64,000 bases of DNA from Arion vulgaris (GCA_020796225.1 CM036753.1:71539865-71603864); one strand, 5' to 3'. Shown: positions 53,354 through 64,000, counted from the first letter of the stretch. The notes: a model not told the origin generated them from the sequence alone. Program-made: numbers and translations.

Positions 53354-55358
53354 CTTTCACCCACGTCATAGAGGCTAGCATCTTTCAGCCACGTCATAGA
53401 GGCTAGCATCTTTCACCCACGTCAAAGAGGCTAGTATCTTTCAGCCACGTCATAGAGGCTAGCATCTTTCAGCCACGTCATAGAGGCTAGCATCTTTCAG
53501 CCACGTCATAGAGGCTAGCATCTTTCAGCCACGTCATAGAGGCTAGCATCTTTCAGCCACGTCATAGAGGCTAGCATCTTTCAGCCACGCCATAGAGGCT
53601 AGCATCTTTCAGCCACGTCATAGAGGCTAGCATCTTTCACCCACGTCATAGAGGCTAGCATCTTTCAGCCACGTCATAGAGGCTAGCATCTTTCAGCCAC
53701 GTCATAGAGGCTAGCATCTTTCAGCCACGTCATAGAGGCTAGCATCTTTCAGCCACGTCATAGAGGCTAGCATCTTTCAGCCACGTCATAGAGGCTAGCA
53801 TCTTTCACCCACGTCATAGAGGCTAGCATCTTTCAGCCACGTCATAGAGGCTAGCATCTTTCACCTACGTCATAGAGGCTAGCATCTTTCACCCACGTCA
53901 TAGAGGCTAGCATCTTTCACCCACGTCATAGAGGCTAGCATCTTTCAGCCACGTCATAGAGGCTAGCATCTTTCACCCACGTCATAGAGGCTAGCATCTT
54001 TCACCTACGTCATAGAGGCTAGCATCTTTCACCCACGTCATAGAGGCTAGCATCTTTCACCTACGCCATAGAGGCTAGCATCTTTCACCCACGTCATAGA
54101 GGCTAGCATCTTTCACCTACGTCATAGAGGCTAGCATCTTTCACCTACGCCATAGAGGCTAGCATCTTTCACCTACGTCATAGAGGCTAGCATCTTTCAC
54201 CTACGTCATAGAGGCTAGCATCTTTCACCTACGTCATAGAGGCTAGCATCTTTCACCCACGTCATAGAGGCTAGCATCTTTCACCTACGCCATAGAGGCT
54301 AGCATCTTTCACCCACGTCATAGAGGCTAGCATCTTTCACCTACGTCATAGAGGCTAGCATCTTTCACCTACGCCATAGAGGCTAGCATCTTTCACCCAC
54401 GTCATAGAGGCTAGCATCTTTCACCCACGTCATAGAGGCTAGCATCTTTCACCCACGTCATAGAGGCTAGCATCTTTCACCCACGTCATAGAGGCTAGCA
54501 TCTTTCACCCACGTCATAGAGGCTAGCATCTTTCACCTACGTCATAGAGGCTAGCATCTTTCACCTACGTCATAGAGGCTAGCATCTTTCACCCACGTCA
54601 TAGAGGCTAGCATCTTTCACCCACGTCATAGAGGCTAGCATCTTTCACCCACGTCATAGAGGCTAGCATCTTTCAGCCACGTCATAGAGGCTAGCATCTT
54701 TCACCTACGTCATAGAGGCTAGCATCTTTCACCTACGCCATAGAGGCTAGCATCTTTCAGCCACGCCATAGAGGCTAGCATCTTTCAGCCACGTCATAGA
54801 GGCTAGCATCTTTCACCTACGTCATAGAGGCTAGCATCTTTCACCTACGTCATAGAGGCTAGCATCTTTCACCTACGTCATAGAGGCTATCATCTTTCAC
54901 CCACGTCATAGAGGCTAGCATCTTTCACCCACGCCATAGAGGCTAGCATCTTTCACCTACGTCATAGAGGCTAGCATCTTTCAGCCACGTCAAAGAGGCT
55001 AGCATCTTTCACCCACGCCATAGAGGCTAGCATCTTTCACCCACGTCATAGAGGCTAGCATCTTTCAGCCACGTCATAGAGGCTAGCATCTTTCACCTAC
55101 GTCATAGAGGCTAGCATCTTTCACCCACGCCATAGAGGCTAGCATCTTTCAGCCACGCCATAGAGGCTAGCATCTTTCAGCCACGTCATAGAGGCTAGCA
55201 TCTTTCAGCCACGTCATAGAGGCTAGCATCTTTCACCCACGTCATAGAGGCTAGCATCTTTCAGCCACGTCATAGAGGCTAGCATCTTTCACCTACGTCA
55301 TAGAGGCTAGCATCTTTCAGCCACGTCATAGAGGCTAGCATCTTTCAGCCACGTCAAA
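53335..55358 (-). repeat. 28-bp minisatellite, about 72 units, seeded in LINE coding sequence
   Basis: Plus unit AGAGGCTAGCATCTTTCA followed by GCCACGTCAT, CCCACGTCAT or CCTACGTCAT. GTC/GCC and CAT/CAA are further variants. GCC units dominate at 53360-53870 and after 55040; CCT and GCC(AT) forms concentrate at 53990-54400. The unit overlaps the N-terminal end of the RNase H remnant at 53353. Confidence 0.97.
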
Positions 55359-55359
55359 G

Positions 55360-56290
55360 AGAAACTTTCAGTTTGAAGTCATTTAATTTGATAGTTGACC
55401 CCTGACACCTTTTGTCCGATGTTGGTAAATACATAATTACTGTTTTCTCTGTGCTGATGATGAGTCTAAAGTTTGAACAGGTCTCAGAGAATCTATTCAT
55501 ACCGTTTGGCAAGTCTACGTCAGATCTAGAATTAAGAGCGCAGTCATTAACAAACAGAAGATCATTGACGGTGTGCGATTTAACATTGGTTATATTCCGA
55601 AGTCTTCGTAGAGTTTTCTGTCAATGTGTTCTATGCTGTCTATCCTGGCATTGGCATATGTCTTTAAAATCTTCGTTAAGCAGAGCAGAAAAATTGATAC
55701 TGAACAGTGTTGGGGCGGGCACACACCCTTGTTTAACTCAGTTTAACCAGAGCCAACTATGAACTTACGGGCCTGCGGAATCAGGTAAGAAAATGGAAAT
55801 CAGAGCACAACTACACCACGTGACCTCGCATTCAAGTATTGTTGTATATAGACGAATTCATGTTAAAATAAGCACAAAATGCTAAATCGAAGTTATATTA
55901 TCCAACAAGTAAAGTTTAACAATAAGGAATATCAATATTATGCAACAAGTAAAGTTTAACAATAAGGAATATCAATATTATTAATATTTTCATCAATAAA
56001 TAACCATAGACTCATAGAATTGAGTAAAAATTTGCAGAAAAGCTTGCAGTGTTCTATCAAACATGTATAAACTCCAACCCCCGCTCTGATCTAGGTCAGG
56101 GTTTTTTTCGTCAGTTATCAGGCCCAGTTAGAGTTGGCTGTAGTTTAACACTGAGAAGGACTACCATATCTTCACACTCTCCTGAACTATAGCCGGCATT
56201 CCATCAATCTGCTGCACCATTTTTGAGTAACCGTATTTTGTCATGATCTTCCATACGCCTTCTCTATTGACAATGTCAATTGTCTAAGTT
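55360..56290 (-). mobile_element. LINE reverse transcriptase fragment, split by a MITE
   Basis: From upstream (56285) to downstream: NREGVWKIMTKYGYSKMVQQ, IDGMPAIVQESVKIW, SFSV, then [insert 55748-56141], VKQGCVPAPTLFSINFSALL, and near 55590-55500 LLFVNDCALNSRSDVDLPNG, where the catalytic F/Y-A-D-D box reads F-V-N-D, followed by FRLIISTEKT. A recognisable non-LTR RT palm region with inactivating changes and stops. Confidence 0.85.
55748..56141. mobile_element. hAT-like MITE 2, 394 bp, inside the RT fragment
   Basis: Flanked by a perfect 8-bp duplication AGTTTAAC (55740-55747 and 56142-56149). Left end CAGAGCCAACT, right end AGTTGGCTGT: short imperfect inverted repeats. No coding capacity. 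Internal words GACGAATTCATGTTAAAATA and AAAGTTTAACAATAAGGAAT recur in a second copy at about 57990-58348. The 50-bp ATCAATATTATGCAACAAG region is locally duplicated (55905-55980). Confidence 0.82.
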
Positions 56291-56321
56291 TATGAAATAT
56301 GTGTACAATCTAGTGTTATTT

Positions 56322-56400
56322 ATTCTTCTCCACTCCTCGTGGAGTATAGGGACTCAACAGTTGTCCTTACTTTTGTGGTGCACAGATGGTAAAGGTATCA
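56322..56400 (-). mobile_element. LINE 3' end, group c, short
   Basis: TTCTTCTCCACTCCTCGTGG and GACTCAACAGTTGTCC match 15310-15375 (C-terminal CSTRSG codons on the minus strand). Confidence 0.65.
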
Positions 56401-56414
56401 ATCAGTATTATTTT

Positions 56415-56850
56415 GTCTATTGTCTATTCCCAGGTGGAAGATGTAGTTGACTGTCCACTCTTGCCGTTAAGCGTAGTGATGGGAACTTTAATTTGCGTTC
56501 TAGGGCTAGATGAGTCGCCCTTGTTGTGTTATATCCGTGTTTATGTAGCGTGGTCTTGATATTGTCTATCCATATTTTGCTTGGTCTTCCCTTAGCTCTA
56601 GTACCCGATCTCTTTTTATTGTTAGCTGTTATTGGTGGTTTGTTGTATTTCATTCTCATTAAATGTCCAAACCACTGCATTTGTTGTCTTTCGATGTATT
56701 CGGTGCATGAAGTTATGCCCACTCTGCTTCTTATGTCCTCATTTCGTAGTCTGTCTTCCCTGGTGACTCCCACTGTCTTCCTCAAGCATTTCATTTCACA
56801 CGTGGTGAGCTTTTGTTCACATCCATATATTTTGAGAGTAGTGAAACATG
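56415..56850 (-). mobile_element. LINE C-terminal end, group g
   Basis: A 125-codon minus frame begins inside EMKCLRKTVGVTREDRLRNE, then DIRSRVGITSCTEYIERQQM, QWFGHLMRM, KGRPSKIWIDNIKTTLHKHG, LALERKLKF, and ends at a stop near 56417. The complete, uninterrupted C-terminus of a non-LTR polyprotein after the RT domain. A shorter copy lies at 41803-41908. Confidence 0.82.
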
Positions 56851-57093
56851 CTTAGGGTTTCAGAAAAAGGAAGAAACTAGATTAGATGACGTCAGAAACA
56901 TTAAAGATCATAAGGAAATTGATGAATTAAACAAATTAAAGGTAACAAAAAAAAAAAGCAAAATCTTCTAAATTAAACGAGCCACACAGCAAGCAGTATC
57001 ACCAGATTAATAAAGAAATACAAATATAGAGACATTAAAAATAAACTCATGAATGTACTAGCAAGACAAGTATAAGCTCCTAATACTTGTACA

Positions 57094-57254
57094 CAGTGGC
57101 GGCTCGTGATCACTTTTGATGGTGGGGCTAGGCAAATTTTTTAAAAAACATGGTTTTGGGTTAGGATATATTTTAATTTATAAAATAATAAATACACCTT
57201 ACACATTACGTTTGGTGGCCCGCCCCACTGGCCCTAATGACGAGCTGTACACTG
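57094..57254. mobile_element. hAT-like MITE, right end decayed
   Basis: Starts CAGTGGCGGCTCGTGATCAC, has GGTGGGGCTAGGCAAATTTT and ACTGGCCCTAATGACGAGC; the last bases (TGTACACTG) no longer match the inverted repeat. Duplication unclear (GTACAC occurs on both sides). Confidence 0.8.
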
Positions 57255-57278
57255 TACACGTGACTGCCTGTACACTGT

Positions 57279-57712
57279 TTGTTTATTGATCATATTCATT
57301 GCTTCCGTTGCTTCCCCTGGAGTTCTTACCAAAATAAACCCTGCTTATTCTCACTTCAGAGAAACATGCTAGAAGGCATAATGTTGAATATTCCTGAAGT
57401 CGAGATTGATTTTCATATAAATATATGTCACTGTAGGCTCAACCACCACATGCACAGAATAAAGCCTGCTCAGACTGCACAGTGTGCATGCCAGACAGAA
57501 ACACAGACTCCAGAGCACATCCTGCAGTCATGTCCATCATACATACACCAACGAAATGAAACATGGCCTCATGAACAAAGCTTACAGACCAAGCTATGGG
57601 AACTCTCGAAGAACTCCAACTGACATGCAGCTTCATAGATACAACCCATCTCAAGATTTAGACGAGCATACGAAACCGAACGCAAAGAAGAAGAAGATAT
57701 AAATATATGCGC
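57279..57712 (+). mobile_element. LINE C-terminus and 3' end, group f
   Basis: From about 57360 the frame gives INICHCRLNHHMHRIKPAQ, CACQTETQTPEHILQSC (C-x-C-x8-H-x4-C) and WPHEQSLQTKLWELSKNSN, then a stop at 57623. The 3' UTR includes ACTCCAACTGACATGCAGC and TTTAGACGAGCATACGAAAC, the single-copy form of the 72-bp array unit, and ends CGAACGCAAAGAAGAAGAAG. This is the only complete 3' terminus of the family here. Confidence 0.82.
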
Positions 57713-58010
57713 TCCGCATATAGAGGAGATTATCAAAGTCATCAAAGGGCTGAAGAGCGACAAAGCGCGCTGGGTCACAACAGTCTAAATGCAGAGCTAT
57801 TCAAAACAGACTAAACACAAGCGACTTATGTCTTGGAACCCGTTTTCATTGCAAATTTAAAACACGGGACAACTTCATTGGAATATAACAAATGAATAAA
57901 TGTAAAGCAGACACGAAAGAAGACATCACAGACTTCAATAACTGGTTGAGGAGTTATTCAACTTTCAGTGTCTAGCAAAGTCCAGAGCAGGATCATCCGT
58001 AGCCTCCGAT
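57713..58010 (+). mobile_element. LINE reverse transcriptase N-terminal fragment
   Basis: EEIIKVIKGLKSDKA and, after a frameshift, GHNSLNAELFKT correspond to the RT N-terminal motif E..AI..LK..KAxGxD/H..xxEL.K. 57930-58000 reads LSVSSKVQSRIIRSL, the next RT motif (LLSVxSKVxSRII). Frameshifts and deletions separate them. Confidence 0.7.
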
Positions 58011-58348
58011 AACCATACGGCCAGCGGGCTCAGGTAAAATTATAGAAAATAAGACCCCAACCGTTGCGTGACTTCGCATTTTAGTATTGTTGTATAAAGA
58101 CGAATTCATTTTTAAATCATCACAACATGCTACATCAAAGTTATATTATGTAACAAGTGAAGTTTAACAGTAAGGAATATCAGTATTATTAATAGTCTTC
58201 CTCAATAAATAACCATAGACTCACAGAATTGAGTAAAATTGCACCAAAAAAATGTTGCAGTGCTCTATCAAATATACAAAAACCTGCCCCAACTCAAAAC
58301 TAGGTCAGGGTTTCACCGATCAGTTATGTGACCCAATATTAGAGTTAC
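57990..58348. mobile_element. hAT-like MITE 2, second copy
   Basis: CAGCGGGCTCAGGTAA, TGACTTCGCATTTTAGTATT, GACGAATTCATTTTTAAAT, AACAGTAAGGAATATCAGTA and CATAGACTCACAGAATTGAG match 55770-56030. Ends are uncertain, but it too lies after an RT remnant. Confidence 0.65.
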
Positions 58349-58540
58349 CTGTGGATAGAGTTAACCTGGTTCAAACCCTGCCGTCGGCAGTTTGAAAGCA
58401 AATTTGTTCTCGTGGATTTTTACGAAAGGTAGCAATGGCAAACTATTGAACGTATAAGTAGTGCCTAGAAAATCATAGAATCGTTTACTGTGGATGCTGG
58501 CTACTTTCTGTAAAGGATATGCCACGATTTTCATTTTCTT
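58349..58540 (+). mobile_element. tRNA-derived SINE-2
   Basis: AACCTGGTTCAAACCCTGCC (box B GGTTCAAACCC), GGCAGTTTGAAAGCAAATTT, TGGCAAACTATTGAACGTAT, GTTTACTGTGGATGCTGGCT, AAAGGATATGCCACGATTTT. The 5' third of the tRNA part is missing. Confidence 0.85.
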
Positions 58541-59515
58541 CTCAATAATGAACAACAGGTTTATAACAAGCACATTCAGTTAATTTCATTTATAACATAC
58601 AGCTTAACCGGTCAATTCGACATTTAATTTGACAGTTTGACAATTGTACATCAATCGTTCAATAGAAATGTTATTACATGTCTGTTATTTTGTTATTATC
58701 TACCATAAATATGTCTTTAACACATTCGTGCATCATTCACATTCTAATTGAAACCCATTACAAACGATGAGAATTAGTATAGGGGTTTTTATTTAAACAT
58801 TGGTCCAGGTAGCGTGAACTGTTGCTTTTTTTTACATTTTGCAAGAGAGATAGTCATATTCACATCGAAAGATATCAAAGATAATAGTGTATATGAATAA
58901 TTTGTAGTACTATCATTATTCATGACATGAAGATAACCTGTCCTTTATTATACGACTTAAATACGACATCATATTGTACGGAATAACACTTATCATTTTA
59001 TATTTGCACAAATGCGCACAAACAGCGAGACCAGATGTGTATTACACAAAAATGTATCTATAAATGTAGCCATAAATGTATCGCGTCTGTTTTATGACTA
59101 ATCAAAAACTCATGTATTTTTGTTTTGTTAGAAACGAGATGTCCAATACGACATTTTAATAAGTTATCTTTACAAGTGTGGCGGAAACACTTTCACAGAC
59201 GAGCCAGGTTTCATCAGCAATAAAGCCAAATTAATTATTAGTTTAATACATGAAAATAAATGTAAACCCATTACTGAACCAAATATTCAAATGTTTCTTT
59301 CTTGAACAAACATGGTTTCCGCAGAGTCGCACACGAAGTCGTAAAATATGTTGTTTAGTTTGTAATATGTTACAGTGATGTCAACCATAAAGCTATTATT
59401 AAAGGGGAGAAACATAAGGATATATACATATATGTGTTCTATAATGTTTAACGCCACGAAAATGTTGCTAATTCGTTTCACGACTAATTATAGAAACAAT
59501 TCTTTTTCTCTCTTA
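58541..59515. other. Unassigned AT-rich sequence
   Basis: Nearly 1 kb without recognised repeats or domains. Open frames at 59287-59481 and 59375-59656 overlap on opposite strands and show nothing. Confidence 0.4.
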
Positions 59516-59517
59516 TT

Positions 59518-59562
<45 letters not shown>
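59516..59562. repeat. (TC)n microsatellite
   Basis: TCTCTC run of about 40 bp at 59520-59559. It could be the remnant tail of a minus-strand body A SINE, but no body follows. Confidence 0.85.
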
Positions 59563-59587
59563 ATATTTTTGTAAGCTCGCCCGCTAT

Positions 59588-59848
59588 CTTCTTCTTCTTC
59601 GAACGCTCGATATCGACCACTTCTTAAACACTCGTTGTGATTTGTATGGGATCTGAGTCCAAGAGCGATTGTATGTTGTGCCATTTATGTGCCTACAAGT
59701 AGGACAGCCCATCCGATTTCTGCTTTTTATTTACTAGGGTAGCTTCCCTAGTTGCTACATCAGTCGCCTCTTACAAAATGCCTTGTAGGTCTCAGTGGTA
59801 CTATTCTTTGCTTCCCTAGCTGACCCTGGCACAACATGGGCGTTTCCC
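59588..59848 (-). mobile_element. SINE type B2
   Basis: Tail CTTCTTCTTCTTCGAACGCT, then GATATCGACCACTTCTTAAA, GAGCGATTGTATGTTGTGCC, CTACAAGTAGGACAGCCCAT, TTTATTTACTAGGGTAGCTT, core complement CGCCTCTTACAAAATGCC, GTGGTACTATTCTTTGCTTC and head CCTGGCACAACATGGGCG. Confidence 0.9.
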
Positions 59849-60064
59849 GTTCTTAACGGCTGTTAGTCTTCATGTCGTTATTTAAACTCTTTGATTTTGG
59901 AGTCTTGCATATTTTCTGAAAATAATTTGACTGTTGTTACCGCTGTTCATGGTGCAATGGCTTAATCTAGAAACAAACTACGTGACCGTCATATATCTTG
60001 GAATGTAGAGTCATCGATAGTAAAGTTAATAACACTCTGAGTAGTGACCACGAGCCGTGGAAAT
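59849..60064. other. Unassigned stretch
   Basis: No signature recognised. Confidence 0.35.
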
Positions 60065-60412
60065 CCCGGGATTCTCTCTCTCTCGATAACCGCCCAGAGC
60101 GATGTACCAGATCTCCCCATAAATTCTATTCATGTGGAAATATGATTCATGCAGTCTTAGCATTAGTGTGTTTTACGTCACATCTTCAGCACCATTTGGA
60201 GCTCTGGTGCTTATCCTTCAGTGATGTGTCCGGTTTCAGCCAGCGTTTACTCGGTTCGCTCTCCGTTCTGTAGCCATATAGTGTATATTACGGTGTGGGT
60301 AGCTAGCCCACGCCCAACCTACTCAGTTGTCTCTTACGACATGCGTGGCAGGTAACAGTGGTTCTATTCTTTACACCCTATTTGGGCCCCGGTAACCACT
60401 CGGGCGCCTGGG
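60065..60412 (-). mobile_element. Core-type SINE, body A with (GA)n tail
   Basis: Same architecture as 827-1172. Tail TTCTCTCTCTCTCG at left, ATGTACCAGATCTCCCCATA, CATCTTCAGCACCATTTGGA, CAGCGTTTACTCGGTTCGCT, link AGCTAGCCCACGCCCAACCT, core complement GTCTCTTACGACATGCG, head complement CCCCGGTAACCACTCGGGCG. The 91-codon plus frame inside is antisense to the SINE. Confidence 0.9.
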
Positions 60413-61880
60413 TTCGAGGCCAGCTTTAAATCAAAACATTTATGTTTGCACACGTTACGCAGTTGGTATACAGGAAACAATGATCCTTTACTCGAGGATC
60501 TAAATTATAATTGTCTCTGTCATAGTAAGGCTCAACTGTATGGTGAGGGACAAAAGTGATAAGGAAAGCAACATTTCACGCAAAAATCAGTCTGGGGTGT
60601 CATATTATGTACCGTCACTACGCCTGAACTCATAGCGGCCAGGGAAAAAAATGATGTCAGAGAGAGAATGGAAGAAGACGTATGTGGTACATAAAGCAAT
60701 TGAGTGTCAAATAAAAGAGAAAGAATGGAAAAAATGTGACATGAGCAAACAATGAATAAGAAAATTGTATTTGTAATGTATTGTTTCTATATTGACATGC
60801 CACACGGTGAGCGACGACAGAGACAAAACTAAGCAAAACAATAATAAAGCTTTAAACTGGGAAAGAAATGTGACCATCATGCAGGTACGTATGCCAGTAT
60901 ATTTTGATTCAGATCATTTGTTAGTATCATGTTTTAGTGAATTTAGTTTTTTTGTGTTCTTGATAAAGGTCTTAAGCACCGAAACGTTGAGTGTTGTTTT
61001 TTCATATCTTATAATTAATTTTTCCCTTCTTATGTAATACGGTATATACCAGTCTTTGCTCTATCGCCTATTTCCTCAGTATTACCGCAGCCACCCAACG
61101 ATTTTCTCCAGATCTGATCTGATCCAGTCTGACCACCTCAGATTTGTTGATTTTCGTACATCGCATTCTAGTAGACTGTGACTGCTGGCTGTGAATAGAA
61201 CAAGTGATCTGATCATTTCTTCATTATTTCTATTGAGATTTAACACCTTGTCGTGTACAATTTGTCGATGTTTTTGGTACTGCTCGTTGACTGATCATGT
61301 CCTGGGGCTTCAATCAGATTGAAATTGAATTTGTCACTGGTCGTATCAACAACAAAAGTGACAACCACCTTCAGTGGTGGAGATTTCATTGTGTCTTATC
61401 GATAAACAACAACAATGTAAGCGTGCAAAGCAGCACGGCACGCAAGAGGATCGTTCATAATTTGGATAACAAACTAAAGTAAAAGTCTGTGTCTCTCCAT
61501 GCCCATTACATCTTATTAAAAGTGTTGACGGGTCCTTCGATTTGACAAGTTTCAGAAACTGTCAAAATGGTATCTATTGACTTACAACACCTTCATAGAT
61601 AATCTGTTTTGATTTAACTAGTTGACAGAATCACTCAACTCAATCCCATTTTCAGATGGATGGTTGGTGAATCTACTTTTACCAAGTGTTGAATCTTTCT
61701 CTTGTATACAAACCCAGCTCACTGGTATTATAGTTATGTAGACTCTATAATTTGGAAGAGTCGTTCTATGTAAAATCTGAAAACACGCCTTTCGAAGTAA
61801 AATCGGAAAACACTCCTTTCGAAGTAAAATCGAAAAAAACACAGTTATAAATAAAAACTAGAAACAAACAGTTATAATTG
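60413..61880. other. Mostly unassigned sequence
   Basis: 60570-60650 is a diverged copy of dispersed repeat F (31850-32030). 61785-61835 has a 26-bp duplication (CTTTCGAAGTAAAATCGGAAAACA type). Open frames at 60792-61037, 61297-61482 and 61618-61842 have no recognisable domains. No gene supported. Confidence 0.4.
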
Positions 61881-62040
61881 ATTGATTGATAGGATCATCA
61901 TCATTCCACTTCGGTGAGTAACCATGTGTGCTCCGATCGCTTTCTTACACCGGAATATCTCAGCGTAAGTGTACGAACTCTGTAGCAGCGGCGAGGGTCA
62001 CGATGTAATTTTTAATGCAGTGAAAATATTGTGTAGCAAT
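61880..62040 (+). repeat. Dispersed repeat D1
   Basis: TTGATTGATTGATAGGATCA, CGGTGAGTAACCATGTGTGC, TCCGATCGCTTTCTTACAC and GTAGCAGCGGCGAGGGTC match 1302-1477. Confidence 0.7.
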
Positions 62041-62084
62041 TTTTATTTTTAATCTTTCTAATGAATTTTCACTCATGAAAATGA

Positions 62085-62900
62085 GTGATAGATGAAGCAT
62101 CACTCAACGCAGACCAACAAAATGAACTGCTCTTTGCTGACGACCAGTGTATATTCCATAATAATATTGAACAGCTTCAAGAACAAATAAACTTACTCAA
62201 CAATAGCTGCCTCTACAACATGAAGATCAATATTCAAAAGACAGAAGTCATGACTATAAGTAGAGAACATAAAGATATCAACATAAAAATAAATGACCAA
62301 ACGCTAAAGCAGGTGAGAGAATTCAAATACCTTGAAGTATCTTCACATCTGATAGTAGACTGGACAGAGAGATCGAAACTAGAATCCAGCAAGCCAACAA
62401 CATTACATACCAACTTACCCAATTTTGAAACACCCAGCTATTCCAGTAGTGACTAAAAGACAGATTATAAATTCAATCTTTCTAATTTCTGTGCTACAGA
62501 TCCAAAACATGGGCACTGACAAAGAACAAGAAAGAAAATTACCACATGCAAATGAGATGCCTAGAACACTATAAAAGAAGAGGACTCATATAAGAAATGA
62601 AATTGAAGAACAGTCTGAACAACACCTCTATTGATTTATTGAAAAACAGAGACTCAAAATGGTTTGTGCCACTTGGTCCGAATGAACCCTGAATACAACC
62701 AGCTGCAAAGAGCTACAACCTGAAATGGAATCATCAAGAAGGAAGGGCAGCTTCAAGAAAATGGGCTGATGGAGTTAAGACATCTTAAAACTCCACAATA
62801 CACACCATATCATGCGACTGAGTGCATTATCTCGGAGAAACCGATCATCAGTTCAAAACTCGCTATGACGCCTGAGCGCGAAAGCAGAGAAGGACAAAAA
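62085..62900 (+). mobile_element. LINE reverse transcriptase fragment and C-terminal region
   Basis: QNELLFADDQCIFHN carries the F-A-D-D catalytic box, followed by NMKINIQKTEVMTISR and IKINDQTLKQVREFKYLEV, the RT palm/thumb motifs in the expected order. After the stop at 62456, shifted frames give RTHIRNEIEEQS, the NEDI-like post-RT motif. The catalytic box is intact but the rest is broken by stops. Confidence 0.82.
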
Positions 62901-62904
62901 TAGA

Positions 62905-63260
62905 ATTAATTTTCTTTCCCAGCAGCGGTTTTCCAGCCTGCTCTTCTCTATTTTGAACTGCCAAGCGGTCTTTTACGTGTTCAACTTGAGCACGAAACAT
63001 ACGTTTTATCGTACGTCTCAGATAGGACTAAGAACTTGATCTCACTTACACTGAGATCAGATATCTCTTAAAAAATATCCAGATGGTTTCACCGAGTACT
63101 TTTGTAACGAGAGGTGAGCACATAACTTCTACGTGACAGAGATCTAGTGATATTTCAACATCACAGAAGAGAACTGAGAAGTTAATAATAGCAGTTTTTT
63201 TTTTAAAGTGAAAAACAGAATATCCAATGCGATACAAAACACAAATAATGACTAAACTGA
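62905..63260. other. Unassigned stretch
   Basis: No signature recognised. Confidence 0.35.
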
Positions 63261-63261
63261 A

Positions 63262-63552
63262 TATCATATCTGAATAGTTGGTTCATTGATAGCAAACAAG
63301 GGAGATGGGATATGTATCTGAATAGCTTGGTTCATTGATAGCTAACAAGGGAGATGGGATATGTATCTGAATAGCTTGGTTCATTGATAGCAAACAAGGG
63401 AGATTTGATATGTATCTGAATAGCTTGGTCATTGATAGCAACAAGGAGATGGATTGTATCTGAATAGCTTGGTTCATTGATAGCAACAAGGGAGATGGGA
63501 TATGTATCTGAATAGCTTGGTCATTGATAGCAAACAAGGGAGATGTGATAAA
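63262..63552 (+). repeat. 49-bp minisatellite, six units
   Basis: Unit TGAATAGCTTGGTTCATTGA, TAGCAAACAAGGGAGATGGG and ATATGTATC. Units four to six have lost single bases (GGTCATTG, GCAACAAGG, GATGGATTG). The 97-codon minus frame is the translated repeat. Confidence 0.94.
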
Positions 63553-64000
63553 ATACGTTAAAAGAAGATTAAACACTGTCTTTCAAAAATTTAAAACAAC
63601 CGAAATCTCGTTGCAGTGAAACCCACATCAGACAACAAATATCAGACACTGACCCTGTATCCAGCAGAGTTGAGGTGTGCTAGTCTTTCTTAGGAAGGGT
63701 CAAAATGGAAAATAGTAGCATGATGATGACCCGTAGAATACGCAAGCCAACCCCCACCTCACAGTGATGTAGACCGAGACATTTTTACCACGAGGTCAAA
63801 GGCTTAACGTGACAATGACTCGCATATAGGATGAGCGCCCATATGTAATTTCCTTTGGGGATAAAGGGGTTCCTTACAACAAGGCGAACCCAGTTAAAAA
63901 AGCATGCAGAAAACAACTATGCTGGTCTAGTCTGTAAGCGCCTAACTAGAACAACGAACTCACGATCAAAGGTGCAAATCACAAGTCAACCACACAGAGT
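63553..64000. other. Unassigned sequence, possible decayed B-type SINE at the end
   Basis: 63880-64000 has CCAGTTAAAAAAGCATGCAG, GCTGGTCTAGTCTGTAAGCG, CCTAACTAGAACAACGAA and CACACAGAGT, in the order of the 3' half of B2 SINEs but with low identity. Nothing recognised before that. Confidence 0.4.

Overview
This is a metazoan nuclear window with one recognisable host protein-coding gene: an Msx-class homeobox gene on the minus strand, in two exons (46740-45996 and 31343-30919). Spliced at the sites visible here, the exons give an intact 389-residue protein. Its homeodomain, the exon-2 position of the homeobox and the density of tRNA-derived SINEs and non-LTR retrotransposons suit a lophotrochozoan, most likely a mollusc (possibly a cephalopod). 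The species cannot be fixed from the sequence alone. Nothing prokaryotic (operons, Shine-Dalgarno sites, CRISPR) is present.

Layout. 1-815 is unassigned single-copy-looking sequence. 827-1535 holds a SINE and small dispersed repeats. About 1535-11650 is badly distorted sequence: transposon copies, then about 8.7 kb of a 44/65-bp satellite, with letters smoothed into homopolymers. 11931-30900 is accessory DNA: SINEs, 3' ends of LINEs, hAT-like MITEs and minisatellites with units of 65, 29, 72, 32 and 23 bp. 30919-46740 is the Msx gene; its 14.65-kb intron carries arrays of 20, 78, about 30, 41 and 35 bp, ACT/TAC microsatellites, at least ten LINE 3' ends and several SINEs. A candidate promoter lies near 47430-47520. 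47584-64000 is again transposon-rich, with LINE reverse transcriptase and RNase H fragments, a 2-kb 28-bp array, a 44-bp array and a 49-bp array.

How the parts relate. Most repeats here derive from one another. A SINE superfamily shares a central core (around GTCGTAAGAGGCGACT) but carries different heads, bodies and tails ((GA)n or (GAA)n). Several minisatellites are amplified pieces of LINEs or LINE/SINE junctions that are present in single-copy form elsewhere in the window. Target-site duplications are readable around many insertions, so relative insertion order can be reconstructed; in three cases removing the insert restores the host LINE reading frame. All the short open frames other than Msx are by-products of repeats or decayed retrotransposons.
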